Source: Apostichopus japonicus (lineage: Eukaryota; Echinodermata; Holothuroidea; Aspidochirotida; Stichopodidae). Taken from it: a stretch of 64,000 nucleotides of DNA. The notes below the pieces were generated by a model. That model was not told where the DNA came from and did not search any database. It saw only the letters and a list, made by a program, of their open reading frames with translations. The stretch lies in assembly GCF_037975245.1 (NCBI RefSeq), contig NC_092577.1:20086898-20150897 (forward strand), in the 5' to 3' direction. Both the position numbers and the translations under genes were made by a program. Shown here in pieces: positions 27,301 through 42,300 of the stretch (position 1 is its first letter; every line of letters starts with the position of its first letter).

Positions 27301-30300
27301 TGTTATTGTACACATTGTATACGGTAAAGCATAAAGCCCCTATTTTTTCCGAGACGGGGAGGGGGGCACTCCGGTGCAGGGAGGGGCCTGTGCCCCCGAT
27401 GGGCACCGCCCCTGCTGGATGACACTTTAACCCTGACCCATCCATATACACTGGTTGGATGCCTGACCATTCTAGCAATGAAGTAATTAATTATTTGATC
27501 AGATTTTATTTATGATTAAGAAAATATTCAAAAGCCCATAAAACAAATCCTCCTAATTAATAAAGATGATCCCCAGTCCAATGAGTCCATTCTGCACTAA
27601 CTCAAGGGTTAGAGTATGTAAACTTGTAGTGGACATGATACAAATATATATCCCTAAACCAGATATGTGGCAAGGATATGGAATTTTATGAATTTGATTT
27701 TGAAGCCACATATACTCATCAGAGTGCACAGTCATATATATGTGGATTTGTGCAAAAATTGAGAGAAAGAAAAAGCATATATTATCAGAAGTAGCTGTTT
27801 TCAAATTGATACATTGCATGCACGCATACCTTCACATATCTCACAGTAATCTGTGTAAGATGAGTTAAGAAAGGTGCACTGCGGGCAAGCTCTTGCTGTT
27901 GGAGGGCCACATTGTGCTGTGGATACTGATGATGTCAATGCTGATGTCCTTTGTGGGGCAGTGGACCTCAAAGCAGATCTAGATGATGAGGATGCATGTG
28001 CTAATGATGGTGATGATGATGATGATGTTGATGGTCCTAAGAACGGGTCTGGCATGTCATTATCTTCCTCATCCTATAGATCAAGGAGCACCAGATATAA
28101 AACCATAAGCAATCTTGGATTAAAATCTAGGACAACCCAACCCAACCAAAGAACAGTGCTTCTGCAGTGATTGACCAGTGTCTGCAATAAATTTAACTAA
28201 TATCTGAGACCCGAGTCCGGACTGGAGTCTGGTTTTGAAGGGAACATTGCGAATTATCAGCGCGCTTTGTGTGCAGTTATATATTACTTTCAGCTGGTAT
28301 TGTCTTCGGATGTAATTTGTGCAAAATGTGTTGTTTTTAGCACCAATCACTGTAGGGGTGCAAGTCAGAGGGGGCCACAGCCCCATCGGGATGTGTAGCA
28401 AAGACAAAAGGCTAATTTGGATACCTCTCCCATTCACTTCATGATTAACGCCACCGAATCCCCTATCAAGGTAGTATCTGTAGATGTATAGGCCGTACAT
28501 GTGGACTGCATGCGAGACTGAAATGATCAGTCATGAATGTGACCCTAATATTATGTCATCGAAAACTCGGTATCCGATAGGTGTCATGGGCCCCGAAGTT
28601 GGTCCAGCTTCCCTAAGACCAAAATGTATTGCTTCAGGCTACCGTCATCGACGTTTCCTATTTTGTCTCATGTCTGTAAATATATACATTTCATTTGCCC
28701 CGAAATAAAAGAAGTGTTTTACTTTTTGGCCAGTAATAATTTATAGGCCTAATATAAATGATGCCACACCTATTTGTTAAACAATGTGGCCAGGTAAAAC
28801 TATAATGTAAATTTCTAACCCCCCCTCCAATGCCCAAACCCCCCCCCCATACTATGAATATGAGATTTCGAGATCTATCTATATATAAATTTTGTCAAAT
28901 TCAGCCAATTGTCGACTAGCCAAAATGGTCACTTAATATGCTTAGTAGGCCTACTACTGTATATAGCTAAGTCTAGATCTATGCCAAGTTTACGTTTCAA
29001 ATGTTAGGTATGTAATTTCTGTGATAAAATCATGCCTATCTGTTTAAATATACTTAATAATATATTTTTAATGTAGTTTATGACTAGTTGTAGGCTCTGA
29101 TGTTCTTGCACATTGTCATAATGAGCAATTTGTAATGCTGGTTGTTACAAAATGATTGTAATACAGCACCTTCCCATGATGCTCTATTACACATTGTGGG
29201 TTTCTGGGGAGGTTTAAGTATAGTGAAACATCAGGTACATGACATTTGACATATTTCCTTAATTAAGCGAGGGGGGACTAATGAAAATGTCTCTATTTTT
29301 GTCATTTTGTTTAATAAATATTTTGTTAATATTTTGCTATTTCATATTTGGGGATAGCTGACTATCCCATGATATAACAGCACCTATCCCATGCAAATTA
29401 ACCTCCACGGCTAACTTAATTCCCAATTGCCCCTAAAATATGAAAGGAAATATACATACCGAGGTATCTACAGATATCCTTCTCTCTGGGCGCAGGTACA
29501 TGGTTTTCTGAGCAAAAATGTCACAAACCTTTGCTCCAGACATTTTTTCTCCTTGTGCTAATCTTGGAACTACCAAGGTTTGCCCCTCAGGCTTTAGAAT
29601 CTGAAAACTTTGAGACAAAATCCAGAATGTAAATATGCAAAAGTGCAAGAGTGGTTCTGATGCTATTATAATAAACATATTGTTATTGATCTATACTTGT
29701 AATCGTCAAAATGAGTTATTTCCGTGGGGATAGGGAAGTTAGAAGATATAGCTTCCCATCGACTGGTACAAAATTTGGTAAACAGTGTTTTAAAATTAAT
29801 GTAAAATGAATGGGTGTCAATATAACTGCCACTCCCGAAAAATCAACCGCCACTCACAGATTCCTTGCCTATAACCCTGCAAATTTCATATAATTTACCT
29901 CATGGAAGATCCATCATTCAGTCTATCAGCAAAAGCATCTTGGAGCCTCCTTGTTACTTCTTCAGATTGCCATGACTTGCGGAAAAAGAACTTATCAATA
30001 ATGCATCCTTTTTCATGCAGCCTTGCTCTGTTCTGTCCTCTTATTGTTGAGGATCTGTAGAGTAGAATATGTATGTACGTACATAGCCTATATGTATATG
30101 CACCGGGGAGAAAAATCGGACCAAGATACCCTGGACCATACCCGTCGGTAACCGACAAAATAATGCAGACGTATTAATTTGGCTAATTTTAGCCACGGTG
30201 TATATAGGCTAGCAGATTTATACATGCATCACAAAATGGTCAATTTATACGCTACTTATAAGTAACTATTTGTGTCTAAGGCACTAACGTTAGGCATGCC

Positions 30301-33300
30301 AGTGTTCTCCACAGATATACAAGAACATTTTGCCAAAAAAATCTCCTAGCTAGATCACAGGAAATGACACTTAATTCCCAGGCCTTGCTTCGAAACCTGT
30401 TTTATTTTGAAATCTCATGTGTACATAGTGCAAGGCATCATGTACATACTGTACCGTAGGCATACATACTTGTGCACCATATACAGTTTACTATTACATT
30501 ATTTGTGTATTGTATCTATAACATTAAGTTAGTTTATGGACAAACATCGCGGAATTGGATACCGTTTAAACATTAAACGAACGTTCATTTGTACCGTTTA
30601 AACGAATACAAAATTAAACGGAAATTGACAGTCCTACTACATGAGAGATCATTTCTCTTCTTAGCAAATCAACAGAAACTCAGTGGAATGATGAAAATTT
30701 GGTACTTAGGAAAAATTTGTGCAATAACTGATAACAAACATCTTATTAAACATTCTGGAACATTTCAAATTTTCAGGGGGCAGATTATTTTTAGGGGGCA
30801 TGATTTTTTTAGGGGCCGTAACTATTTCTGGGGGTGGCAATTTTCACTTGGGTGGGCCGCCCCCTAAACCCCTCGTGGAGAACACTGCATGCATATAATT
30901 GCTATAATCAAACCAAAAGGTTTTGTGATTCCTTGCTTGAATTGAAAATTCTGATGATGAAATTGCTTTAAACTCCTTTCTGTCCAAATTATATATTTTA
31001 GGTTTCCCCTACTCTGAGAAACCTACATACAACAATGATATGGGTGACCTACATACCAACTATGAGTTTCATCCATGTTTCCCCTATAGAGTTAGCCTGA
31101 TTACAAGGTTTTCAGCAATTGAACTGTGTTGACATCTTATGAAATCAACAGGGTTCGTCTACTCAATATGGGTGACCTACATAACTACTATGAGTTTCAT
31201 AAAGTTTCCCATATAGAGTTAGCCCGATTACAAGGTTTTCAGCTATTGACCCGTGCTTACCTCAAGTGACCTTTAACCTCTTATAAAATCAATAGGATTC
31301 ATCTCCCCAATATGGGTGACCTACATACTAACTACGAGTTTCATCCAGGTTTCCTCTACTGAGCTAGCCTGATTACAAGGTTTTCAGCAAATTACCCATG
31401 TTAACCTCAAATGACCTTTGAACTCTTATAAAATCATTAGGGTTCACCTACTCTACTAATATGGGTAACATTTGTACCAAGGGTAAGAATAATCCCACTT
31501 GGGACTGCTAAGATAACCTGGTTACAAGGTTTTCAGTGTTTGACCCTTATTGACCTCATATGACCCATACAAAAAAGTCCTGCAAAAAAACCTGCATAAA
31601 ATCCTGCAGGATTTTTTGCAGGATTTATGCCAGGATTTGGCCACATCCTGCAGGATTTATGAAGGACTCCTACAGGAAAATTTGCAGGATTTTTAAAGGA
31701 CTATGCATGATTATTTGCAGGATTGTAGAGGACTATTCAAAGATTATGCATGACAATTTACAGGATTGTACAAGACTTTGCAAGACAATTTACAGGATTG
31801 TACAGGACTTTTGAAAGACTATGTAAGATAATTTACAGGAGTGTACAGGACTTTTAAAGGACTATGCAAGATAATATACAGGATTGTACAGGACTTTTGA
31901 AAGACTATGCAAGATAATTTACAGGATTGTACAGGATTTTTGTAAGACTATGCAAGATAATTTACAGGATTGTACAGGACTTTTGAAAGACTATGCAAGA
32001 TCATATGCAGGACTTTTGAAAGACTATGAAAGATCATATGCAGGACTTTTGAAAGACTATGCAAGATAATTCACAGGATTGTACAGGATTTTTGAAAGAC
32101 TATGCAAGATAATTCACAGGATTGTACAGGATTTTTGAGAGACTATGCAAGATAATATACATAACTTTTGAAAGACTATGCATGATTTTTTAAAGACCAT
32201 GTGACGATATTTAATTGACTGTAAAAATAACCCAGCATTTTGAAAAAATCTACACGTGAAAGAATAGAACAGAAATTTTCCATTTAAATTTTTTATTTCC
32301 TTTCTCCCTTTAAATTACAAATCAACCAATCTTCTCTTTGCCATCTTATGTTCATCATTCAATTTTGATCTAAGTGCTGTCTTCAGCTCCTTCTCTGAAC
32401 ACCCAGGATACTTTAGTGACGCAAGATCTAAGGGATGAAACAAAAGAAAATCATTAAAAAGAGTATTTCTTCAAGGCATACCTTCTATACAACCTTTAAC
32501 AAGAAGTCACAGCTGTAACAGGCTTCAATAGAAAAACCATTTGTTTTTAAATAAACATAGAGTTAAAAAGATTTTTTAAGATTTAAGTTTACCGTTTCAT
32601 AAAAAGAAGTGAATTTTCAGGCAATACAAGTAGGTTAAAGTATCATTTTGATTGCATGTTTTATAATATCCTTTAAAGATTGTGGTTTAGAAATTGTTCA
32701 CACCCCCAAATACTCAATTCAATCTTCAGAATGATAGAGCATTCAAAATAATATAGCTGGGTATCTTTATTTCCAAGAAATAAGGTTCACACAAAGAAAA
32801 CGGAATAGTTTTGTAACTCATGTTTAGTTTGTTTACCCAAACTTTTAAAAATTCAAAGAATGCAACCTTCGTTAGTCATGTATTATTTGACATAATAGTT
32901 TAACATTGTTATTTTCACCCTAAGTTGTGAAGACTGAGGCAAGATCTCTCTGCCAAATGTGCAATTAGTGTTCATTCCATATTTAGATTTGTTACTTTCT
33001 TAACTGAAACCTGAAATAATGTCAATTGTCAGCTCGTCATTTTGCAGTAAATAAATCAAGAACAACATCTGTGACCTACCTAACAATGCTGTCACCTTTT
33101 CAGTCGGAAGTGCTGGCTTGGCAGACTTTGATGACTCCCCTTTCAAGCTGTAGCTCGCCAACACTTCTCTTCCAAAAGTGACTGTAGCTACATCCCTGAT
33201 GAAAAGGGCTACTGCCCTTGACCTGGGGATTTTCTTTAGGGATACTGGAGAAATTCCAGCTCGTTTACAAATCTGTTTAGAGTACAAAAAATAGTAAAAT

Positions 33301-36300
33301 TTTTTATTTTACCATTGGTATGCTTTGAAACAAGAACTTTTTCCAATCTATATGTGTATGCATCTAAATGAATATGGCATGCCAACTTTCATTCTTTCAT
33401 TTGTCCCAAAAAAGTCCTATTTTCCGACCTCCAAATTTGGCTTTGGAAATTTGAACTTGACCAAGTTCACGGCTCATTGGGAACAACATTCTTATGAATG
33501 AAATTCCATAATAAGAAGAACCCCGACCAATCACATGTTGTAACATATAGTCCAAAGAGCAACTTGATCCAGCAATGTGACTGGTTGAAGATCAAAATAA
33601 CTATCCTAACAATGGCCTAAACCCACTCTTTAGCAGTTGGGGTTTAAAACTGAAAATATGGAAACAGATCAATAAAGAAAGTTTTGTCATGGTTTAAACT
33701 CTTCTGAGGTAGAATGCTAAATAACATTTTTTGCTGTTAGGAACCCCTTATTATTATGATGTTCAAACTGACAAGATATAAGGCGATTCAAAATAAAACT
33801 GCACAGTGAATTAGACTTCACACAGGACTTAATCAGGGAACAAAGTATACAAATAAGGGTCAAAATAAAATGTGTAGGAAAGCAAATGAGCCGAGCGGTC
33901 TTTATTCCGCTCTCCGGACCAAAATTAAACCTGTGGGTGGACAAAGTGCAGACAACCTAATTTATCTGCCAGATTCTTTGGTGCTTTGTGATGTAACGAA
34001 GGTTACATAAAGGGGTTGACACAAGAGGTCCATTAAAGCCATGCAGCTCACAACAAAAAAATACCTCAGTCTCTGCACTGTCTTTTTCAATCTCTACACC
34101 TCCAACCGGTTCCTCAGATCTGGTAATAGGAAGCGCTCTCTGTGGGGTCACAGGAGAGGACGGTCCGTCTAGCTTCTTTAACAAAGCTGAAAGAGACACA
34201 ATAAGCATATGATTTACCAGTGACAGACACCTGTAGAAAACCAATATCAAGGCCAATGGTTTTCCCATATTTCAAACATAGAATTCCTAAACTGAAATGG
34301 ACCTAGTTTTTGCTGCCCTTTATTTAAACACAAGAACCTGCAATCCATCACGACTGCAACAGTACAACTTCCTCTCATCAGCATATATGCATCTACTGTA
34401 TGAGTTAACGTGCAAAGCAACTTCTGCTTTGAGGTACAATTAGCTGAATGGAGATTTAAAGGTATGCTGTATTGGCCCCAAATATGCCAGATACTTAATT
34501 ATGGTCATCTTTGGTTAAGATAATTAAACCGTATGTATTACCAGCTTGGAGGAAATTAACCTCACTGGGACATTCAGTCATCATGTGTGGTCATTTGGAA
34601 TGTCTGAAAACATTTACAGCATGCTATAATTGGATGCTTATACAGACTACCTTTTAGCGCAAACTCTGATTGGAGCAATTATATTTAATATTTTTGGATG
34701 TTTTAACAAAGCTTTGCCTATTTTTTCTGTGCAGAAAGATTGATGAAGCAAAGGAAACTTTTGAATAAACCCAATGCATAAGGTGTGAACATTTATAGGA
34801 AGTAGAAGAAATGTCATAGCTATTTCGTTTCAAATATAAATGACACCTACCATTTTGTAATTTGAAATTGAGGGACCGCAACTCTGCCAGTTCTTTATTC
34901 AATTTTTTATTCTCGTCTTCCAGACTGGAACAGTTGGAGCAATCCGATCCTTTGTTGATGCTTGACATCCATGTTAATAGGTCACTGTTGTGACGTTTAC
35001 GAATGTTCTGCAGAGAACATGGTAAAAAAATATAAATTAATTAAAAAAAAATATATTGATCATGTCATATTTGATACATGTTACTCCTACTACCAGATAA
35101 CTGGAAAAAGACTAAGATTGGCTACTAATTAATTTGAGTCAATTTAAAGCAATTCACTTTTCCAATTTGAAGATTTTCATTTCACCCAGATGTTTACTTA
35201 CCTTTAAGGAGGATAGGTAGTTGAAATATACAATTAACATGGAAAATGTCTACTAAAATATCAACTGTATCTCTAAACCTAGCTATACTCATTTAATTGC
35301 AATATAGTATACAATGTTCACAATGTAGCTACACAAATCAGCTACCAGCAAACCCTTTCAAATATAATAACGGATGAAATGTGGTTACCATAGAAGCACA
35401 TCTAATCTAACTTTTTCAATCATGGAAAGACATATAGCAACTATGTGCATAATGCAATTTAATGTATGAGCCCAAAACAGTGAAAGAAATATCTGTTGTT
35501 GATGATTTTCCCCTTCAAAGTCATAGAAAAGAAATTTCGTTTATCCGTAAGCTGGTGAGATGTGTATGAACATTTGAGTGAAAACTCAGCAGAAGATACA
35601 GCACTTACTTGTTTACACGACTTTTTGGGTTGCTGCAATGACTCCTGTTCTTCATCTGACTCACTGGAGCTGATGTATTTTGTATTTCTTTTCCTATCTC
35701 TCTTCTCTGGTAGATTTTCCTTTTCCCTATTTAGCTCTGCTTCCACAGTGATGAGCTCTTTCATCACCTTCTGTTTATTACCTGCAAGAATAAAATATAA
35801 ACATAGTACACAATAAATGCTTCAAATGTGGTTGCTTGCTGTTTGATATTCTTATACCAGGTAATAATCAAAATGTTAACCTTTCTTCTTTCAAATGGAA
35901 CGCCCAAATGACCCATTATTGCTCTTTTTAAAGAATGCAGATTGAGTTAACGTTTAAGTAACCCTTGAATTTCTAATCAAACAACTGAATTGTTTTCATA
36001 TTTCATATAAATATACAGGATTTTTTTGTTACAAATACCATTCCTCATGAAGCAAGTGAAATAAATATTTTTCAAATATAAAGGTACAGGTACATTATGC
36101 TATATTGGTCCAAATATGTCAGATATTTAAATATGAACACCTAATTGGTGAAAAGTTTTTCACTTTTCACCGCCATGGAGGAAATTTACCTCACTATAGG
36201 CCTTTCTAAATGCAAAGTGGCTATTCTTACGACTAGTTGTAACAATAATTCCCTTTTGCGCATGCGCATTTGCTATTTATTGACTAGGAGTACTATTTTT

Positions 36301-39300
36301 ACGAACAATAATTTCCGGTTAGGGTTAGGTTTAGGACTAGGGTTGGATTGAGGGTTACATAAATTTCAAATATAAATGCTTCCTTGAAGAAGGTTTGTAA
36401 ACATGACACATGACAACATCGACTCTTTTGAGGCCCAAAAGGTAACATGTTTCATGGGAGGAAATTGTGAACAACTTGATCGGGCTATGTGGGAAGAGTT
36501 ATTTGTAGTAAATGACTTAGGCCTAGGGAGGAAGAAACTAGTAATTGGGCCTACACCAGAAGAGCAGTAGCATATCCTTCCTTAAACGTGCTGGTTTCTA
36601 AAACTGAAAGTGAAAGCATTACTTTACTCAATTCAATCATTTGTGGTAATTCCATTTACTAAATTTATTCTTTCCACATAGCCTAGCAATATGACATCAT
36701 CAGCTTCATACCAAAAACGATACTTTCCTTCCCTGAAATTGAAAACGGTAGTTTCAACCAAGTGTCGTAGGGGAAGAAACCAACGTTTTACGGGACAGAA
36801 ACAACCATCAAACAGTACATCACTTCATATCCAGCTAAATTACTGTCAGTTTAGCCTTATTTTTCCCAGCCTAGACTTTCAATCTTATTTGCTTAAACAT
36901 GACCATCAATTGTACGATGTTTATACTACAAATGTTGCGCCATGCTGTAAATTAATGGCACGGCCTAAGCTAGGTTGTGGAGCCTAACGATGTTTCTCAT
37001 ATGTGCACTGCCAATAAACAAGGCTGATACTCACGATCGATGTTCAAAATAGTTGCCGGTCCGCTTTCGTCTTCATATTCGACATCAACGGTTGCCCCAA
37101 TCGTCTTTGAATTTGCAGACATTTTGCGTTGTGCTGTGTTGACGATGTCTCTACTACGGTGTTTAAATGAAGTATAATTGTTAACCGGCGGTACGGTTAG
37201 CGTGGGCACGCTTGGTTCCCACTTCTCGGAAGTAGACGGATTAGTGTTACGTCACTATATGCATAAAAGGTGGCCGTGCGAAAGTCTTACTTGTTATGCT
37301 CGGTGTGTTAGTTCTTTACCTCTCCCATCCAAAAAAAACGTTCTTGCTCTTTAAAATAGAAAAAAAAAATTATTTCACTAAAAACCAAAAAGTATAAAGA
37401 GAATGTCAATGACTTGTACATAAATATATCGAGCTACGACACGTATAATGGTTTAGATTGGCAACATGCGGTAATCACACTGTTAACTGTAGCTGTGCGT
37501 ACTATAAGTTACGCCTTACATTTGCGAGTATATGAATAGGCGACTCACTGTCCTGAGTGGTTTTTACGCAACGTTGCTTTGAATATTCAGAAAAGTTCCA
37601 AAAGGTTACGACAACAAGAAAACTTCGATGAACTTTTATCCTGTAAACGGACCGGGACGTTCCTACGATGGTTGGTTGAAAAATTATTCTTAATCGCATT
37701 TATCTACTAAGGCTCAAAATTCTTACATACTGAACAGCGTTAGGCTGCTACAAAACTTGTACAAGAACAAGTTACAACACAAAGGCAATGATATTGTTCG
37801 TTACTTGGCTAGGCGCGGCATCATTGTAAATGCTGTAGCCTACATAAGTTGAAGTTGGAATAGGCTAAGTACTACTAGTACTACTACTAGTCCAGCACCT
37901 AACAAGTAACATTTGAAGTGTTACAACTCATGATGTAGATCTAGCGTTAATTAATGTGAACGTGTTTGAGTTTTTAAAAGACGTAGTCTTATTGTTATGA
38001 TGTTATTTGTCATTCTGCATCTGAACTTAGCAAAAATGTAAATTGTGTCTTTTTGCAACTGGTAATGGAATTTTCTCTTTTCATATGAAGGCTAGAAGAG
38101 CAGTATCTTACAAGAGATATCTCGAAGATGACAGTATCCCAGTCCCTGATCGTTCAAAGAGGCGGTACCAGAACGTTAATAGAGCAGGTATGATATACAC
38201 ACCTATACAATCCTCTAAATATTCATGCATAGTCTTCCAAAAGTCCTGTAAAATCCTGTTAACTATTTTGCATAATCTTTAAATATTCCTTCACAATCCT
38301 GTTATGTTGGTGTACTAATTCTATCCAATCCTGTATATCGTCATGCATAGTCTTTTAAAAGTCCTGTACAATCCTCAATTTGTCGTGCAAAATATTTGTT
38401 AAGTCCTATGCAATCCTTTAAATAGTCTTTCAATAATCCTGTTAAGTCTTGTAGATTTTCTTACATATAATAATGAACAAAATCCCTGGAAATTAAAAAT
38501 TCTCTTTTCTAATCTAGGTGAAACAATTCAACACATAAATGGTACAAGCACCGTAGTACCTCCCTTGGCACAGGAAGGATGTAATCCTTGCAGAGGTGTC
38601 AGAAACAACAGCGATTCTGTGGGCATATTGAGTGAGGATTCTTTGCTAGAAGGAGACCAACTTTCTGACAGGCAGCCCCAAGGTCCAGAAGAAAATAATC
38701 ATGAGTTTAATCAAGTTTAACCACATGTTTCTACTATTTTTCAACGGTACCTCTGGAAGCCTTATATATACGTAACTGTAGAAGAATTCTTTCCTAAGCA
38801 TTAATAGTGAAAACCATCCAGACTCAGGACAGTGGCTTTCTTGGCATCACTGTACCTAACTGCAGTACTTCAATTAACACACTGTGATTAGAGGGGTTAA
38901 TTCCCCTTTGTATAAAAAGAATATAAACATTTGTTCAAGAAAAGAAAAATGTTCAGTGTAAAAAATCTGTTATAAAAAAGAAAAAATAGAAAGGCTTGTT
39001 TTTTTTCTTCAAAAACCTACATTAATTAAATTGATCGTGTAAATTTCAAGAAATAGTCTGTCATCAATTCTGTAAATTATTATGCAAAGCAGTAAAAAAG
39101 TCCTGTCCAACCATGGAAATTATCCTGTATAGTCTTTCAAGAAACGTGAACAATCGTGTAGATAAGTATTAGTTGATGCTCTAGTTGTACAGATTGGATT
39201 GTAATATATATGACATATGTATATATATATGGGATATAACAATTAATAGAAAATATCTGACATTCATGTGGATGTAACTGGTATGATGTTTCTGTTTACA

Positions 39301-42300
39301 GGTGGATTCAGCTGATACTAATGGAGATGAAGTGGAAAACACGCACCGAACTGGAGAAGCTGCTAACAGTGGAACTTTGAATCCAGATCCTCCCGATGGT
39401 TTAAATGATGACAATGTTGGCCATAATCCGCAAAACGGTGACAGTAAAGATGGTAACTGTGATTTCGAGAACTTCGAGAAACCATTGTATGAAGGATCAA
39501 AAATAACTATGTCAGGGACTGTTGTTATTAATATGTTTCATCGTACGCCATGCTTTAACTAAAGCAGCAGTTGAAGACCTGCTTACGCTTGTCAACCTGT
39601 TCACACCCACAGGTGTCACTGCTGCTATACCATCTACTCGTTATCTCTTTTATAAGGAATTAAATTTGCCTTCTGATGATGCAACTGAAAAACATTATTT
39701 TTTTCCTACTTGTGAGGGTTACATTGGAACCACCAACGTTGAGAATCTGAAGTGTCATATTTGTGAATTGGAATATGAGCCTGGGTTTTTGAGACAGAAA
39801 AATTAAGTTTTTATGGTGCTTCCTATAGCATCACAACTTATTAAAAAATTTGCCGATAATGATTTTGTTGCTAACATGAACTATAGGTGGGAGAGAAAAA
39901 AGTTAGAAGATAGTAATATTGAAGATATCTATGATGGGGAAATGTACAAGGCCATTAAGCCTCTCAATGACCTAAAGTCTAATAATCTTTCATTAAGTTG
40001 GAACACAGATGGCGCTCCAATTTTTAAATCCTCCAAATTTAAAATTTGGCCAATACAGTGCTGTGTAAATCAACTTCCTCCAAAGATACGGCAAAGACAT
40101 AACTTGCTTCCAGGGCTCTGGTTCAATAACTCTAAGCCTAACATTAACACCTTTTTCAAACCTTTTATTAAAGAATGCTACAACTTGGAAAGGAAAGGCA
40201 TAACCTGGATAAACAGACAGGGTGACACAATTTGTACAAGAGTTTTCTCTGTTCTCTGTATTTGTGACTCAGTTGCAAGGTGCTTGGTCCAGAATACAAA
40301 GCAATTCAATGGCGAGTACGGATGTAACTGGTGCTACCAAAAAGGGGATCTTATTGAGAGTGGAAATGGTACATGTAGGGTTTATCCATGTCAAGAATTT
40401 CCTGCACTAAGGAGAACGCATGAAGGTTTTATTAGGGATGCCTCAACAGCTGCATTGAATGGCAAAGATTGTCACATGGGTGTAAAGGGTGTAAGCCCTC
40501 TTATGTTGCTTACACACTTCAATATTATATCTGGCTTTTCAGTGGATTACATGCATTGTGTGCTATTGGGCACATGTAGGCACTTGTTTCAGCTGTGGTT
40601 TGATACAGAGAACCATGCCCAGCCTTGGTATATTGGTAGGAATATGGCAAAAGTTGATAGGAGGTTATTGGCTACGTGACCTCCTGACAGTATGTTGAGA
40701 TTACCTCGTTCAGTGACATGCAGAAAATATTGGAAAGCTTCTGAATTCAGGAACTTTTTGTTGTATTACTCAGTACCTTGCTTAAGAGGGATACTTCCTA
40801 CAGAATATTACAACCACCTGCTGTTTTTGGTACATGGTATTTATACATTGCTAAAAGGGTCCATTTCGATTGAAGAGTTAACTACAGCACACATTTCTGT
40901 AAGCACATTTCACAAGCAGTTTCAGGACCTATATGGACTTCGAAATATGAGATACAACCTGCACTTGCTCAACCATATTGCTCAGTGTGTCCTTGATTGG
41001 GGTCCTCTCTGGGCTAACAGTGCTTTTGGGTATGAAGATGGTAATAGGATGCGCATGAAACTTTTTCATGGCACTCAGGGGGTATCTGTACAAATTACTT
41101 CGTATTTTTCATTACTACAGCAAATTCCAAAATTTTTCACTTCTGTGAACAGTCATGAAAAGACTGAAGAATTTGATTTTTTTTTTGGAAAAACTAGGGT
41201 GTTCGTTTGCTACGAGTAGAACAGTGTATAGGGAAGCTAAGGTTACTTTGTGTGGGAAATCACATTTACATATTTTGACCCCACGTGAAAAGAAACTTCT
41301 GCACCAGCTTGGTTATGATGCTCCACGAGCGACCTGTTTAGAGTACGGCAGGGCTATTGTCAATGGGTTTGTTGTGAATTCAAAAGAATGGAACAGTTCA
41401 AAAAAGAGGTGTAATTATGTGTTTGAGTTACACAGTGGGAAGATCTTTATAATCAAGCGTATTTGTCATGTAGGAGATGTCGATGGAACAATTTTCACTG
41501 GATAGCCTCTTTCTAAGAAACAGCTTCATTTGAAGTCGTGTACAGCAAAGTGTAAAACTCTCATGGATGTTTGCAGTTTCTCCAATGAAGGAAGGTATCA
41601 GGATAGTTGTACCTTCTGAACTTTACAAACCAGTATTACTAATGAATAATATTCATCATAGCCTCCCAGATTTAATTGCTTGTTCCCTTGCAAATAATTT
41701 TGAAATATCATAATCTTCAAAGTACATTCATGCTTATCAAATTCATTTGAGAGTGTCCAGAAATACATTTTTCATGCATATATGCTTTTATTGAACACTG
41801 GTCATTGATGATTACAGAGTTAAAAAGATATTCTTGATTTTTTTTTAAATTGAATAAGTTGCAATGTACCTGGTTAGAATGTCAAGGTGATGGAAATACA
41901 ATAATGAATTTGACTAAATTGAATTATTCTGTTATTTCTTTATAGCTGTTCATTTCCTGTACAATCCTGTATATTATCTTGCATAGTCTTTCAAAAGTCC
42001 TGTACAATCCATTATATTATCTTGCATAGTCTTTTAAAAAATCCTGTACAATCCTGTAAATTAACTTGCATAGTTTTTCCAAAGTCCTGTACCATCCTGT
42101 ATATTATCTTGCATAGTCTTTCAAAAATCCTGTATAATCCTGTAAATTATCTTTCATAGTCTTCATAAGTCCCGTTAATCCCTGTATATTATCTTGCATA
42201 GTCTTTCGAAAGTCCTGTACAATCCTGTAAATTATCTTGCATAGTCTTTCAAAAATCCTGTATAATCCTGTAAATTATCTTTCATAGTCTTCATAAGTCC

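Larger units (their letters stand above)
30055..31563. other. HECT intron 2, right-hand part, with tandem repeats
   Basis: Between the exon starting 30054 and the CACTA left end. Holds the inverted dispersed repeat at 30748-30890, and from about 31005 a roughly 145-bp tandem repeat whose units run GGGTGACCTACATAC, GAGTTTCATC, GATTACAAGGTTTTCAG, TGACCTTTGACC, AAATCAATAGG (about four units). Confidence 0.6.

Noticed and set aside
31560-32069. Two plus-strand ORFs with repeated RIVQDF/DYARSYAGL-type peptides
   Set aside because: They are simply the translated subterminal repeat; the repeat period keeps them open by chance. The same holds for the minus ORF at 42359-42562 and the plus ORFs at 43475-44064.
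31590-32215. CRISPR-like direct repeat array
   Set aside because: Units are contiguous 40-bp tandem repeats without unique spacers, in a eukaryotic transposon, with an inverted partner array at the other end.
36310-36355. Telomere-like GGTTAGGGTTAGG tract
   Set aside because: Only two or three units followed by diverged text; too short for an interstitial telomere.
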